Positions 54,547-63,223 of a stretch of DNA of 64,000 nucleotides are shown here, piece after piece (position 1 is the first letter of the stretch; each line of letters starts with the position of its first letter). The position numbers and the translations under genes were made by a program. This DNA comes from Rhodococcus pyridinivorans (GTDB lineage Bacteria > Actinomycetota > Actinomycetes > Mycobacteriales > Mycobacteriaceae): the NCBI RefSeq assembly GCF_900105195.1, contig NZ_FNRX01000002.1, forward strand, positions 1,922,001-1,986,000. Reading direction: 5' to 3'. The notes under the pieces are model-generated. The model made no database searches and had not been told where the DNA came from. It worked only from the letters and a program-made list of their open reading frames with translations.

Positions 54547-55680
54547 GTGCGCGACCTCGTTGAAATCGGCATGGGTCGCACGGCCCGACGTACGTACGAG
54601 CTGGGCGACGTCGACATCGTCCCGTCGCGCCGGACGCGGTCGTCGAAGGAGGTGTCGACGGCCTGGCAGATCGACGCCTACCGTTTCGACATCCCGGTGC
54701 TGGCGCACCCCACCGACGCGCTGGTGTCGCCCACCTTCGCGATCGAGCTGGGCAAGGCCGGCGGTCTCGGTGTCATCAACGGCGAGGGCCTGTGGGGTCG
54801 TCATGCCGATGTCGACGCCGTCGTCACCCGTCTCGCGGAGATCGCGAGCACGGATCCGCGCGCAGCCGTCCGTTACCTGCAGGAACTGCACATGGCTCCG
54901 CTGCAGGGCGATCTGCTGGCCGCGGCCGTCGCGCAGGTGCGGGATGCCGGGGTGACCACCGCGGTCCGCGTCAGCCCGCAGAATGCGCGCGCCCTCACGC
55001 CCGAGCTCGTGAAGGCGGGCATCGATCTCCTCGTCGTCCAGGGCACCATCATCTCGGCCGAGCATGTGGCCCACGGTGAGGACGAGCCGCTGAACCTCAA
55101 GACGTTCATCTCGGAGCTCGACGTGCCGGTCATCGCCGGTGGTGTCAGCGACCACCGCACCGCGCTGCATCTGATGCGCACGGGTGCGGCCGGTGTCATC
55201 GTCGGCTTCGGCTCCACGAAGCAGGCGACCACCACGTCCTCCTCGCTCGGTATCGGCATCCCGATGGCCACGGCCATCGCCGACGCCGCTGCGGCCCGGC
55301 GCGACTACCTCGACGAGACCGGGGGCCGTTACGTCCACGTGCTCGCCGACGGCGACATCGAGAACGCCGGCGACCTCGCGAAGGCGATCGCGTGCGGCGC
55401 CGACGCGGTGGTGCTCGGCGCGCCCCTGGCTCTCGCCGAGGAGGCCGCGGGTAAGGGCTGGTACTGGCCGTCCGTGGCCGGGCATCCGTCGATGCCGCGC
55501 GGCGCTGCGGTCCGGGTCGCCGAGGACGGGCGACCGGGCCTCGGCCGGGTGCTGTTCGGCCCGTCCGATGACCCCTCCGGTTCGCTCAATCTTGTGGGCG
55601 GCCTGCGTCGATCGATGGCGAAGGCCGGATACTCCGATCTGAAGGAATTCCAGAAGGTCGGTCTGTCGGTCCGCGGATAA
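54547..55680 (+). CDS. guaB3: GuaB3 family IMP dehydrogenase-related protein
   Basis: The 377-residue TIM-barrel protein belongs to the GuaB3 group: no CBS domains, and the catalytic loop reads GFGSTKQATTTSS where IMPDH has a Cys-Thr-Thr-Arg. A DIVPSRRTRSSKEV N-terminal block is typical. Its reaction is not certain; GMP reductase activity has been reported for cyanobacterial GuaB3. GTG 54547 has AGGAGAAAGG upstream. It is probably co-transcribed with guaB and ends at a canonical terminator. Confidence 0.88.
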   Translation: MRDLVEIGMGRTARRTYELGDVDIVPSRRTRSSKEVSTAWQIDAYRFDIPVLAHPTDALVSPTFAIELGKAGGLGVINGEGLWGRHADVDAVVTRLAEIASTDPRAAVRYLQELHMAPLQGDLLAAAVAQVRDAGVTTAVRVSPQNARALTPELVKAGIDLLVVQGTIISAEHVAHGEDEPLNLKTFISELDVPVIAGGVSDHRTALHLMRTGAAGVIVGFGSTKQATTTSSSLGIGIPMATAIADAAAARRDYLDETGGRYVHVLADGDIENAGDLAKAIACGADAVVLGAPLALAEEAAGKGWYWPSVAGHPSMPRGAAVRVAEDGRPGLGRVLFGPSDDPSGSLNLVGGLRRSMAKAGYSDLKEFQKVGLSVRG

Positions 55681-55699
55681 GGACCTTCCCGGTACATCC

Positions 55700-55749
55700 C
55701 GATGGCCGGTCACAGCGTCGCAGGACGCGGTGACCGGCCATCGATTTTT
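55700..55749 (+). terminator. intrinsic terminator after guaB3
   Basis: A perfect 14-base-pair stem (55700-55713 with 55730-55743), with five more pairs inside, is followed by a T5 run at 55745-55749. It is the only hairpin in the window with a classic T-tract. Confidence 0.92.
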
Positions 55750-55862
55750 CTCACACTTCGTTTTCGTGCAACTCCACGTAACGGGTAGAGTTGGGGCTGT
55801 GCCTGTAGTCACACCGCCGAAGTGCATACTTGCCGGTAACAACTCTCGCCGCTGGAGGTTCC

Positions 55863-57587
55863 ATGGGTAAGCAACGGGTCACGGACTACGACGTCCTGAT
55901 CGTCGGATCGGGTTTCGGTGGGAGCGTCACGGCGTTGCGCCTCGTGGAGAAGGGCTACAAGGTCGGCGTTCTCGAGGCCGGTCGCCGCTACGCCGACGCC
56001 GACTTCGCGAAGACCAGCTGGGACCTGCGCCGCTTCCTGTGGGCGCCCAAGCTCGGCTGCTTCGGCATTCAGCGCGTGCACCTGCTGCGCGACTGCCTGA
56101 TCCTCGCCGGTGCCGGCGTGGGCGGCGGGTCGCTGAACTACGCGAACACCCTGTACAAGCCTCCGGCGCCGTTCTTCGAGGACCGCCAGTGGGCGCACAT
56201 CACCGACTGGCAGGACGAACTGAGCCCGTACTACGACCAGGCGAAGCGGATGCTCGGCGTGGTGCAGTACGGCCGGATGACCGACGCCGACAAGGTGATC
56301 AAGTCGGTGGCCGACGACATGGGCGTCGGCGAGACCTTCATCCAGACGCCCGTGGGCGTGTTCTTCGGCGAACCCGGCCGCACGGTCGCCGATCCCTACT
56401 TCGGTGGCGTGGGTCCCGACCGCACCGGCTGCATCGAGTGCGGTGAGTGCATGACGGGATGCCGCCACGGTGCCAAGAACACCCTCGTGAAGAACTATCT
56501 GGGTCTCGCCGAGCGGGCGGGAGCCGAGATCGTCCCGCTGACCACCGTCACCGATCTCCGTCAGGCCGCCGACGGCACCTGGGACGTGATCACCGAACGC
56601 ACCGGCGCGTGGGTCCGCAAGCGGCGGCGCACCTACACGGCCGCGCACGTCGTCCTTGCCGCCGGAACGTGGGGCACGCAGCACCTGCTGCACCACCTCA
56701 AGGACACCGGTGCGCTGCCCGAACTGTCCGACAAGGTCGGCGAACTGACCCGCACCAACTCCGAATCGATCGTCGGCGCCGGGAAGATGCGGATCGATCC
56801 CGATCTGAAGCTCACCGAGGGCGTCGCGATCACGTCGTCGTTCCACCCCACCCCCGACACGCACATCGAACCCGTGCGGTACGGCAAGGGATCGAACGCG
56901 ATGGGCTTGCTGCAGACCCTCATGACCGACGGCGACGGACGCACCCCGCGCTGGGTGAAGTTCCTCGGGCAGGTCGTGCGGAACCCCGTGAAGATGCTGC
57001 GGATGCTCTCGGTGCACCGGTGGAGCGAGCGCACCATCATCGCGCTGGTGATGCAGAACCTCGACAACTCCATCACCACCTACACGACCAAGGGTGTGTT
57101 GGGCCGCCGCAGGGTCACGAGCAAACAGGGCCACGGGCAGCCGAATCCCACCTGGATCCCGGCCGGCAACGAGGCCACGCGCCGCATCGCCGAGAAGATC
57201 GACGGTGTCGCGGGCGGCACGTGGGGTGAGATCTTCAACATTCCGCTCACCGCACACTTCCTCGGTGGCGCCGTGATCGGATCCGATCGCGACCACGGGG
57301 TCATCGATCCGTACCACCGCGTCCACGGCTACCCGACGCTGAGCGTCGTCGACGGCGCCGCGGTCTCCGCGAACCTCGGTGTGAACCCCTCGCTCACCAT
57401 CGCGGCGCAGGCTGAACGCGCTGCGTCGTTGTGGCCCAACAAGGGTGAGGACGACCAGCGTCCCGAGCAGGGACAGCCCTACCGTCGTATCGCGCCGATC
57501 GAACCGAAGAACCCCGTGGTGCCCGTCGACGCACCTGGTGCGTTGCGACTGCCGGTCGTCGAGGTCAAGCACAGCGGCGTCGCGTAG
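55863..57587 (+). CDS. choD: GMC oxidoreductase, ChoD type
   Basis: The 574-residue flavoprotein has the FAD-binding VGSGFGGSVTALRL near residue 14 and the C-terminal GMC histidine region (DPYHRVHGYPTLSVVDGA, SANLGVNPSLTI). It is close to mycobacterial ChoD, annotated as cholesterol oxidase although its steroid role is disputed. C190, C193, C196 and C200 form CX2CX2CX3C, a 4Fe-4S ferredoxin pattern not found in classic cholesterol oxidases. The ATG at 55863 has GGAGGTT upstream. There is no signal peptide. It sits between guaB3 and guaA. Confidence 0.88.
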   Translation: MGKQRVTDYDVLIVGSGFGGSVTALRLVEKGYKVGVLEAGRRYADADFAKTSWDLRRFLWAPKLGCFGIQRVHLLRDCLILAGAGVGGGSLNYANTLYKPPAPFFEDRQWAHITDWQDELSPYYDQAKRMLGVVQYGRMTDADKVIKSVADDMGVGETFIQTPVGVFFGEPGRTVADPYFGGVGPDRTGCIECGECMTGCRHGAKNTLVKNYLGLAERAGAEIVPLTTVTDLRQAADGTWDVITERTGAWVRKRRRTYTAAHVVLAAGTWGTQHLLHHLKDTGALPELSDKVGELTRTNSESIVGAGKMRIDPDLKLTEGVAITSSFHPTPDTHIEPVRYGKGSNAMGLLQTLMTDGDGRTPRWVKFLGQVVRNPVKMLRMLSVHRWSERTIIALVMQNLDNSITTYTTKGVLGRRRVTSKQGHGQPNPTWIPAGNEATRRIAEKIDGVAGGTWGEIFNIPLTAHFLGGAVIGSDRDHGVIDPYHRVHGYPTLSVVDGAAVSANLGVNPSLTIAAQAERAASLWPNKGEDDQRPEQGQPYRRIAPIEPKNPVVPVDAPGALRLPVVEVKHSGVA

Positions 57588-57608
57588 CGACCCGGAAGTG
57601 ATCGGATG

Positions 57609-57642
57609 AGCGGCCGCGTCGGGAACACCCGGCGCGGCCGCT
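57609..57642 (+). terminator. hairpin terminator after choD
   Basis: A 15-base-pair stem (57609-57623 with 57628-57642, one G-U pair) with an AACA loop directly precedes the guaA -10 box. Confidence 0.88.
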
Positions 57643-57648
57643 TAGACT
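57643..57648 (+). promoter_or_regulatory. guaA -10 box, leaderless start
   Basis: TAGACT ends six bases before the guaA GTG at 57655, so the start point falls on the first base of the gene. No ribosome binding site is present upstream. Confidence 0.6.
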
Positions 57649-57654
57649 GTTCGG

Positions 57655-59229
57655 GTGTCGTCGCAAAGCCAGCAGTCCAGACCGGTCGTCGTCGTCGATT
57701 TCGGAGCTCAGTACGCGCAGCTGATCGCTCGGCGCGTTCGTGAGGCCAACGTCTACTCGGAGGTCGTGCCCCACACGGCCGGTGTCGAGGAGATCGCGGC
57801 GAAGAACCCGCGCGCGGTGGTGCTGTCCGGTGGCCCCGCCAGCGTGTACGAGGAGGGCGCACCGCGTCTCGATCCCACGCTGTTCGATCTCGACGTCCCC
57901 GTCTTCGGCATCTGCTACGGCTTCCAGGCGATGGCGCAGGCGCTCGGCGGCACGGTCGCGCACACCGGCTCGCGCGAGTACGGCCGCACCGAGCTGTCGG
58001 TCTCCGGAGGTGTGCTGCACGACGGTCTGCCCGAGACGCAGCCCGTCTGGATGAGCCACGGCGACGGCGTCACCGAGGCCCCCGAGGGCTTCGAGGTCAC
58101 GGCGACCAGCGCCGGTGCCCCGGTCGCGGCGTTCGAGGACCGCGCCCGTCGCCTCGCCGGTGTCCAGTACCACCCCGAGGTGCTGCACTCGCCCCACGGC
58201 CAGCAGGTGCTGAGCCGGTTCCTGCACGACATCGCCGGAATTCCGGGCGACTGGACTGCAGCGAACATCGCCGACGCGCTCGTCGAGCAGGTCCGCGAGC
58301 AGATCGGCGACGGTCGTGCCATCTGCGGCCTGTCCGGCGGCGTCGACTCCGCCGTGGCGGCCGCGCTGGTGCAGCGCGCCATCGGCGACCGCCTGACCTG
58401 TGTGTTCGTCGACCACGGCCTCATGCGCGAGGGCGAACGGCAGCAGGTCGAGAAGGACTTCGTCGCCGCGACGGGTGCCCGTCTGGTCACCGTCGACGCG
58501 TCCGAGACCTTCCTGCGCGAGCTCGCCGGCGTCACCGACCCCGAGACCAAGCGCAAGATCATCGGCCGCGAGTTCATCCGTTCCTTCGAGGGCGCGGTCT
58601 CCGAGGTGCTCGGCGAGGGTGCCGACAAGGGCGAGACCGTGAAGTTCCTCGTGCAGGGCACCCTGTACCCGGACGTCGTGGAGTCCGGCGGCGGTTCCGG
58701 CACCGCGAACATCAAGAGCCACCACAACGTCGGTGGACTTCCCGAGGACCTCGAGTTCGAGCTCGTCGAGCCGCTGCGCCTGCTGTTCAAGGACGAGGTG
58801 CGCGCGGTCGGACGTCAGCTCGGTCTGCCCGAGGAGATCGTCGGCCGCCAGCCGTTCCCCGGCCCCGGCCTCGGCATCCGCATCATCGGTGAGGTCACCC
58901 GCGAACGCCTCGAGATCCTGCGCCGCGCCGACTCGATCGCCCGCGAGGAACTCACCTCCGCCGGCCTCGACGGACAGATCTGGCAGTGCCCGGTCGTGCT
59001 GCTCGCCGACGTCCGCAGCGTGGGCGTGCAGGGCGACGGCCGCACCTACGGACACCCGATCGTGCTGCGTCCGGTCTCCAGCGAGGACGCGATGACCGCC
59101 GACTGGACGCGCCTGCCCTACGAGACCCTCGAGCGGATCTCCACTCGTATCACCAACGAGGTGGCGGAGGTCAACCGAGTGGTGCTCGACGTGACGAGCA
59201 AGCCCCCGGGAACGATCGAGTGGGAGTGA
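57655..59229 (+). CDS. guaA: GMP synthase (glutamine-hydrolysing)
   Basis: GuaA aminates XMP to GMP. The 524-residue protein has an N-terminal class I glutaminase (Cys87 in FGICYGFQ, His/Glu in QYHPEV near 175), the ATP pyrophosphatase P-loop [11 protein letters not shown] near 224, and a C-terminal dimer domain ending PPGTIEWE. With guaB it completes GMP synthesis here. The GTG start lies right after a -10 box, so it is probably leaderless. Confidence 0.97.
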   Translation: MSSQSQQSRPVVVVDFGAQYAQLIARRVREANVYSEVVPHTAGVEEIAAKNPRAVVLSGGPASVYEEGAPRLDPTLFDLDVPVFGICYGFQAMAQALGGTVAHTGSREYGRTELSVSGGVLHDGLPETQPVWMSHGDGVTEAPEGFEVTATSAGAPVAAFEDRARRLAGVQYHPEVLHSPHGQQVLSRFLHDIAGIPGDWTAANIADALVEQVREQIGDGRAICGLSGGVDSAVAAALVQRAIGDRLTCVFVDHGLMREGERQQVEKDFVAATGARLVTVDASETFLRELAGVTDPETKRKIIGREFIRSFEGAVSEVLGEGADKGETVKFLVQGTLYPDVVESGGGSGTANIKSHHNVGGLPEDLEFELVEPLRLLFKDEVRAVGRQLGLPEEIVGRQPFPGPGLGIRIIGEVTRERLEILRRADSIAREELTSAGLDGQIWQCPVVLLADVRSVGVQGDGRTYGHPIVLRPVSSEDAMTADWTRLPYETLERISTRITNEVAEVNRVVLDVTSKPPGTIEWE

Positions 59230-59254
59230 TTTCCGCTCGCCGTAAGCGGTGAGA

Positions 59255-59291
59255 CGACGTCCCCCGGACCGGTCAGGTCCGGGGGACGTCG
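59255..59291. terminator. hairpin terminator after guaA
   Basis: A perfect 16-base-pair stem (59255-59270 with 59276-59291) with a five-base loop separates guaA from the convergent membrane-protein gene. Confidence 0.9.
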
Positions 59292-59306
59292 CGTAGGTGG
59301 GGGTGG

Positions 59307-59540
59307 TTATCTCCGGCGGTTGGGGAGGAAGACCAGCACCGCTCCGATCAGCAGGGCCGCGCCCACCAGGACCCATCCGAGGTCGACGGCGGCGAGGAAC
59401 TCGACGGAGAACGGCCCGATCATGGCCCATCCGCTCACGACCAGCGCTGCCAGTGCGGCGAGCAGGAGCAGGAGCGACGGTCCCTTGCGGGTGCGCTCGG
59501 TCCGATCCTCGGTGTGTGTTCCGGTTTCGTGATCAGCCAC
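59307..59540 (-). CDS. small two-helix membrane protein
   Basis: The 77-residue protein has a polar charged N-terminus, two membrane segments (LLLLAALAALVVSGWAMIG and LGWVLVGAALLIGAVLVFL) and a basic end PNRRR. The GTG start overlaps the end of the PspC gene by eight bases, so the two are co-translated. It is probably an accessory of the PspC envelope module. No named family is certain. Confidence 0.7.
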   Translation of the reverse strand: MADHETGTHTEDRTERTRKGPSLLLLLAALAALVVSGWAMIGPFSVEFLAAVDLGWVLVGAALLIGAVLVFLPNRRR

Positions 59541-61026
59541 GACGCACCTCCAGAGATCCGAATTCCATGTTCGCGTTCAGGTCCAGGACCGGCCCGTCGT
59601 CGACTCCGTCGGCACCACCGTCGATGCCGGGGGCGGGGCATCCCTTGATCTCACCGGGACCGACCGTGCAGTCGGCGCGGACGTCCAGGTTCTCCGGCAA
59701 CAGCACCTCGACGTTGCCGAACCGGCCGTCGACCTGCACCGTGCGGTCCTCGGTGAGTTCGAGTCCCCGCAGATCGAGGGTCATCGCCCCGAACTGGAAG
59801 CTGTATTCGGACTCGAGCTGATCGGTACTGGTCGGAGCCCAGGTCCGGTCGCCCCAGTTGGAGGTGTCGACCGGGCCGGCGATCGAGGCGAGGACGACGA
59901 ATCCGAGGAGGGGGCCGGTGACGACGAGCAGTCCGTGCCCGCGGTGCAGGAACGCGCCGATCAGCAGGCCCAGACCGACGACCGCGAGGGCCGCGGCACC
60001 CACCCGGGCGGGGGTCACCCAGGCCAGGTCGGCGGCGGCACCGAGCGCGCCGGTCACGGCAGCGGCGATGACGGCCAGACCGAGGACCGTGGTGGTCAGG
60101 CGCGAGCGTCGATTCGTGACGATTGCAGGTTCGTGCTTCGGTGCCGGTTCGGGCAGATCCCATGCGAACGGGGCGACCCCGAGGGGATCCCATGCCGGCG
60201 GTGCCGAACGGTGGGGGGAGAGCGCGTCGACATCCGGGAGCGGAACGTCGGTGTCCTTGCGGTCGGTGTCCTTGCGTAGGTCGGGCATCGGGGACGTCTT
60301 CCTCTCAGTCGCCTCGGTGGGCGCTGTGGAATCGGTGCCCGAAGCAGGGGTGTCCGAGGCGTCGGTGGTGCTCAGGACCTCCGTCGCGTCGGTGGTCTGC
60401 GCAGGCGGGGTTGCCGCTGTGCTGGTTGTCTTTGTGCCGGCTGCCTCTCCGCCCGGTGTCGTCGTGGCCGCCGGACCCGCCTGCATGTGCCATGCACCGG
60501 TGTGTGCGCCCCACGGGGAGCAGTACGCGTTCGTCACCGGAGGCTGAGGAAAGGCCGCCTGGGTGGGGAAGGAGGTTCCCTCGGGCGCCGGCAGCACCGG
60601 CGGTTCGGGACGCCGCTGATAGAGCAGCCACCAACCGCCGAGCAGCAGGAGCGTTCCGATGAATCCGGAACCGCCCGAACCCGCACCCACCGGACCGATG
60701 GCACCCGCCGCGATCGCCAGGGCCACGAGGAGTACGACGACCTTGGTGGTCGAGTCCGAGCTCGCACCCCGCCCGACGAGCGATTCGAGCGAGGAGACCT
60801 GGTCGCCGTGACGGGGGAACATCAGCCAGGCGGCCAGATAGAGGACGAGACCGCCACCGCCGAACAGCGCCGACGCGACGAAGACGACACGGATCAGCAC
60901 GGGATCGACGCCGTAGCGCACTCCGATACCCGAGCACACACCCGCGATGTGCCCCTCCTTCGGCAGACGCACGGGACGGGTCCGCCACATGTCCGCCACC
61001 TGGTCCTGAAAGCTCCTCGTGTCCAT
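59533..61026 (-). CDS. PspC/LiaF-like membrane protein
   Basis: The 497-residue protein has an N-terminal PspC domain (LPKEGHIAGVCSGIGVRYGVDP in part near 18-40, then a membrane helix), several more membrane segments (105-150 and 300-385), a long Thr/Ala/Pro-rich loop between them, and a C-terminal toast-rack/LiaF-type beta domain (GAMTLDLRGLEL, FGNVEVLLP). LiaF-like proteins hold a sensor kinase inactive until envelope stress. It is divergent from a kinase with its own PspC domain. Start ATG 61026 is preferred to upstream ones. Confidence 0.82.
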   Translation of the reverse strand: MDTRSFQDQVADMWRTRPVRLPKEGHIAGVCSGIGVRYGVDPVLIRVVFVASALFGGGGLVLYLAAWLMFPRHGDQVSSLESLVGRGASSDSTTKVVVLLVALAIAAGAIGPVGAGSGGSGFIGTLLLLGGWWLLYQRRPEPPVLPAPEGTSFPTQAAFPQPPVTNAYCSPWGAHTGAWHMQAGPAATTTPGGEAAGTKTTSTAATPPAQTTDATEVLSTTDASDTPASGTDSTAPTEATERKTSPMPDLRKDTDRKDTDVPLPDVDALSPHRSAPPAWDPLGVAPFAWDLPEPAPKHEPAIVTNRRSRLTTTVLGLAVIAAAVTGALGAAADLAWVTPARVGAAALAVVGLGLLIGAFLHRGHGLLVVTGPLLGFVVLASIAGPVDTSNWGDRTWAPTSTDQLESEYSFQFGAMTLDLRGLELTEDRTVQVDGRFGNVEVLLPENLDVRADCTVGPGEIKGCPAPGIDGGADGVDDGPVLDLNANMEFGSLEVRRG

Positions 61027-61159
61027 GGCACCCATCCTGCTGGGCTTCCGCGCGCGGCACATCAGGGACCAACCCTGATTTCCGAGGGCCCGATCGGAAC
61101 CCGGACATCAGGGTTCGTCCCCGATGCCGGGCCGGCGATCTCCGTGCCAGTATCGAGGT

Positions 61160-62446
61160 GTGCAACCGGTACCTGGATTACCCGTGACCGTTCCCCGCCT
61201 CGAACGACGGGTGGGCGGTCGCATCGTGGGCGGTGTGGCCGGCGGTGTCGCCGACCATCTCGGCATCGACGCCACCAAGGTGCGGGTCGCGTTCACAGTG
61301 CTCGCCGCCCTCGGCGGGTTCGGGATCGCGGCCTACGGCTTGCTGTGGATGTTCGTGCCCCCGGGCTCCGACACCGATCGCCCCACCGGCCCCGAACGGC
61401 GCCGAGCCATCGGCCTCGCCTTCATGGGTATCGGCCTGGCGGTGGGTCTTTCGTGGCTGTTCAGTGGTGGTGCCGCCGGGGTGGTGCTGCCGATCGTCGT
61501 GGTGGTCGTCGGTGCGGCGCTCGTATGGCGTGAATTCGACGTCGAAGGCCCCCGATCGGTACTCGGTCTGCCCGCACATCCGACGGTCCTCACATGGGCC
61601 CGCGTACTCGGCGGCCTGACCCTCGTCGTCACCGGACTCGGAGTGATGGTCATCGCGCAGGTCGACGTCGCGGCGCTGCGCTCGTCGCTGGTCGCCGTGG
61701 TGGTCACGCTGGTCGGTGCCGCCCTGCTGTCGGTGCCGCTGTGGATCCGGATGTGGCGTGCCCTCGAGACCGAGCGTGCCGCCCGGGTGCGCAACGAGGA
61801 GCGCGAGGAGATCGCGTCGCACCTGCACGACTCGGTACTCCAGACCCTCGCGCTCATCCAGAAGCAGGCCGGCGACCAGCAAGAGGTCGTGCGACTGGCG
61901 CGCAGCCAGGAACGCGAACTGCGCCGCTGGCTGTTCGGTGGGGACGAGACGCCGAGCACCTCGCTCGCCGAGACGCTGCGCACCATCGCGGGTGAGGTGG
62001 AGGACCAGTACGGTCTGTCCGTTCAACCCGTCATCGTCGGTGACGTCGCGCCGGATGACAGCGATCTGACCCCCGAGGCCGCGACCGCCGTGCTCGGCGC
62101 GACCCGCGAGGCTCTCGTCAACGCCGCCAAGCACGCCGGGGTGGACAGCGTCGACCTCTTCGCGGAGGTGGAACCGCATCAGGTGAGCGTGTTCGTGCGC
62201 GATCGCGGCGTCGGATTCGATCCCGACGAGGTGCCGGCCGATCGGCAGGGTCTGGCCAAGTCGATCCGGGCGCGCATCGAACGTCGCGGCGGCCGGACGG
62301 TCGTGAAGTCGAGTCCCGGAAAGGGAACCGAGGTGCGCATCCATGCACCGCGCGCCGGCCGGACGGAGACCGAACGCGAACAGGACACCGAGTCGACCTT
62401 AGAGTGGGGGGTGAACGACCCCCACCCCGAGGAGCAGACACAGTGA
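61160..62446 (+). CDS. sensor histidine kinase with N-terminal PspC domain
   Basis: The 428-residue protein starts with a PspC domain (GGRIVGGVAGGVADHLGID near 18-36), has about four to five membrane segments up to residue 200, and then a HisKA_3 dimerisation domain with H223 in HLHDSVLQT and a HATPase domain (EALVNAAKHAG, RDRGVGFD). It is a NarL/LiaS-class kinase. GTG 61160 is the likely start; 61184 is possible. It overlaps the response regulator gene as GTGA. Confidence 0.88.
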   Translation: MQPVPGLPVTVPRLERRVGGRIVGGVAGGVADHLGIDATKVRVAFTVLAALGGFGIAAYGLLWMFVPPGSDTDRPTGPERRRAIGLAFMGIGLAVGLSWLFSGGAAGVVLPIVVVVVGAALVWREFDVEGPRSVLGLPAHPTVLTWARVLGGLTLVVTGLGVMVIAQVDVAALRSSLVAVVVTLVGAALLSVPLWIRMWRALETERAARVRNEEREEIASHLHDSVLQTLALIQKQAGDQQEVVRLARSQERELRRWLFGGDETPSTSLAETLRTIAGEVEDQYGLSVQPVIVGDVAPDDSDLTPEAATAVLGATREALVNAAKHAGVDSVDLFAEVEPHQVSVFVRDRGVGFDPDEVPADRQGLAKSIRARIERRGGRTVVKSSPGKGTEVRIHAPRAGRTETEREQDTESTLEWGVNDPHPEEQTQ

Positions 62447-63129
62447 CTTCGATTCCGGCGACATCGTCCGATGCCACCGAGAACAACCGTCCCTATCGTG
62501 TCTTCCTGGTGGACGACCATGCGGTCTTCCGCTCCGGAGTGCGCGCCGAACTGGGGCGCGAGGCCGACATGGAGATCGTCGGCGAGGCCGGGGGAGTCGC
62601 CGAGGCCGTCGCCGGGATCGAGGCGACCAAGCCGGATGTCGTGCTCCTCGACGTCCACATGCCCGACGGCGGCGGCGTCGCCGTCCTCCAGCGGATCCCG
62701 GACGGGCCGGTCTGCCTGGCGCTCAGCGTGTCCGACGCGGCCGAGGACGTCATTGCCGTCATCCGCGCCGGCGCCCGCGGGTACGTGACGAAGACGATTT
62801 CCGGTCCGGATCTGGCCGACGCCGTCCGGCGGGTCGCAGGGGGAGACGCCGTGTTCAGTCCGCGTCTGGCCGGTTTCGTGCTCGACTCGTTCACCGGCCG
62901 GTCGGCCGCGCCGGAACCGCCCCTCGATCCCGAGCTCGACTCGCTGACGCCGCGGGAACTCGAGGTGCTGCGCCTGCTCGCTCGCGGCTACACCTACCGT
63001 GAGATCGCCGAGGAACTCGTGATCTCGGTGAAGACCGTCGAGACGCACGCGTCGAACGTGTTGCGCAAGACGCAGCAGTCGAACCGCAACGCGCTGACCC
63101 GTTGGGCACACCGCCGCCGCATCGACTGA
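62443..63129 (+). CDS. LuxR/NarL-family response regulator
   Basis: The 228-residue regulator has a receiver domain with phospho-acceptor D70 (VVLLDVHMPDGG) and acidic DD near residue 22, and a C-terminal LuxR helix-turn-helix (LTPRELEVLRLLARGYTYREIAEEL in part, near 168-190). It is translationally coupled to the PspC-kinase gene and is its partner. Likely targets include the divergent PspC operon. It converges on the kinase gene at 63224 with a 94-base gap holding a small hairpin (63206-63222). Confidence 0.92.
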   Translation: MTSIPATSSDATENNRPYRVFLVDDHAVFRSGVRAELGREADMEIVGEAGGVAEAVAGIEATKPDVVLLDVHMPDGGGVAVLQRIPDGPVCLALSVSDAAEDVIAVIRAGARGYVTKTISGPDLADAVRRVAGGDAVFSPRLAGFVLDSFTGRSAAPEPPLDPELDSLTPRELEVLRLLARGYTYREIAEELVISVKTVETHASNVLRKTQQSNRNALTRWAHRRRID

Positions 63130-63223
63130 GCGTGACCGGTGCTCGTCGTGCCGATGCCGGCGGCGTGCAGTTCTCGTCGCTCGCGAGCGAAATCATCGAC
63201 GAGGACTGCGCAGCCGGCGCAGA

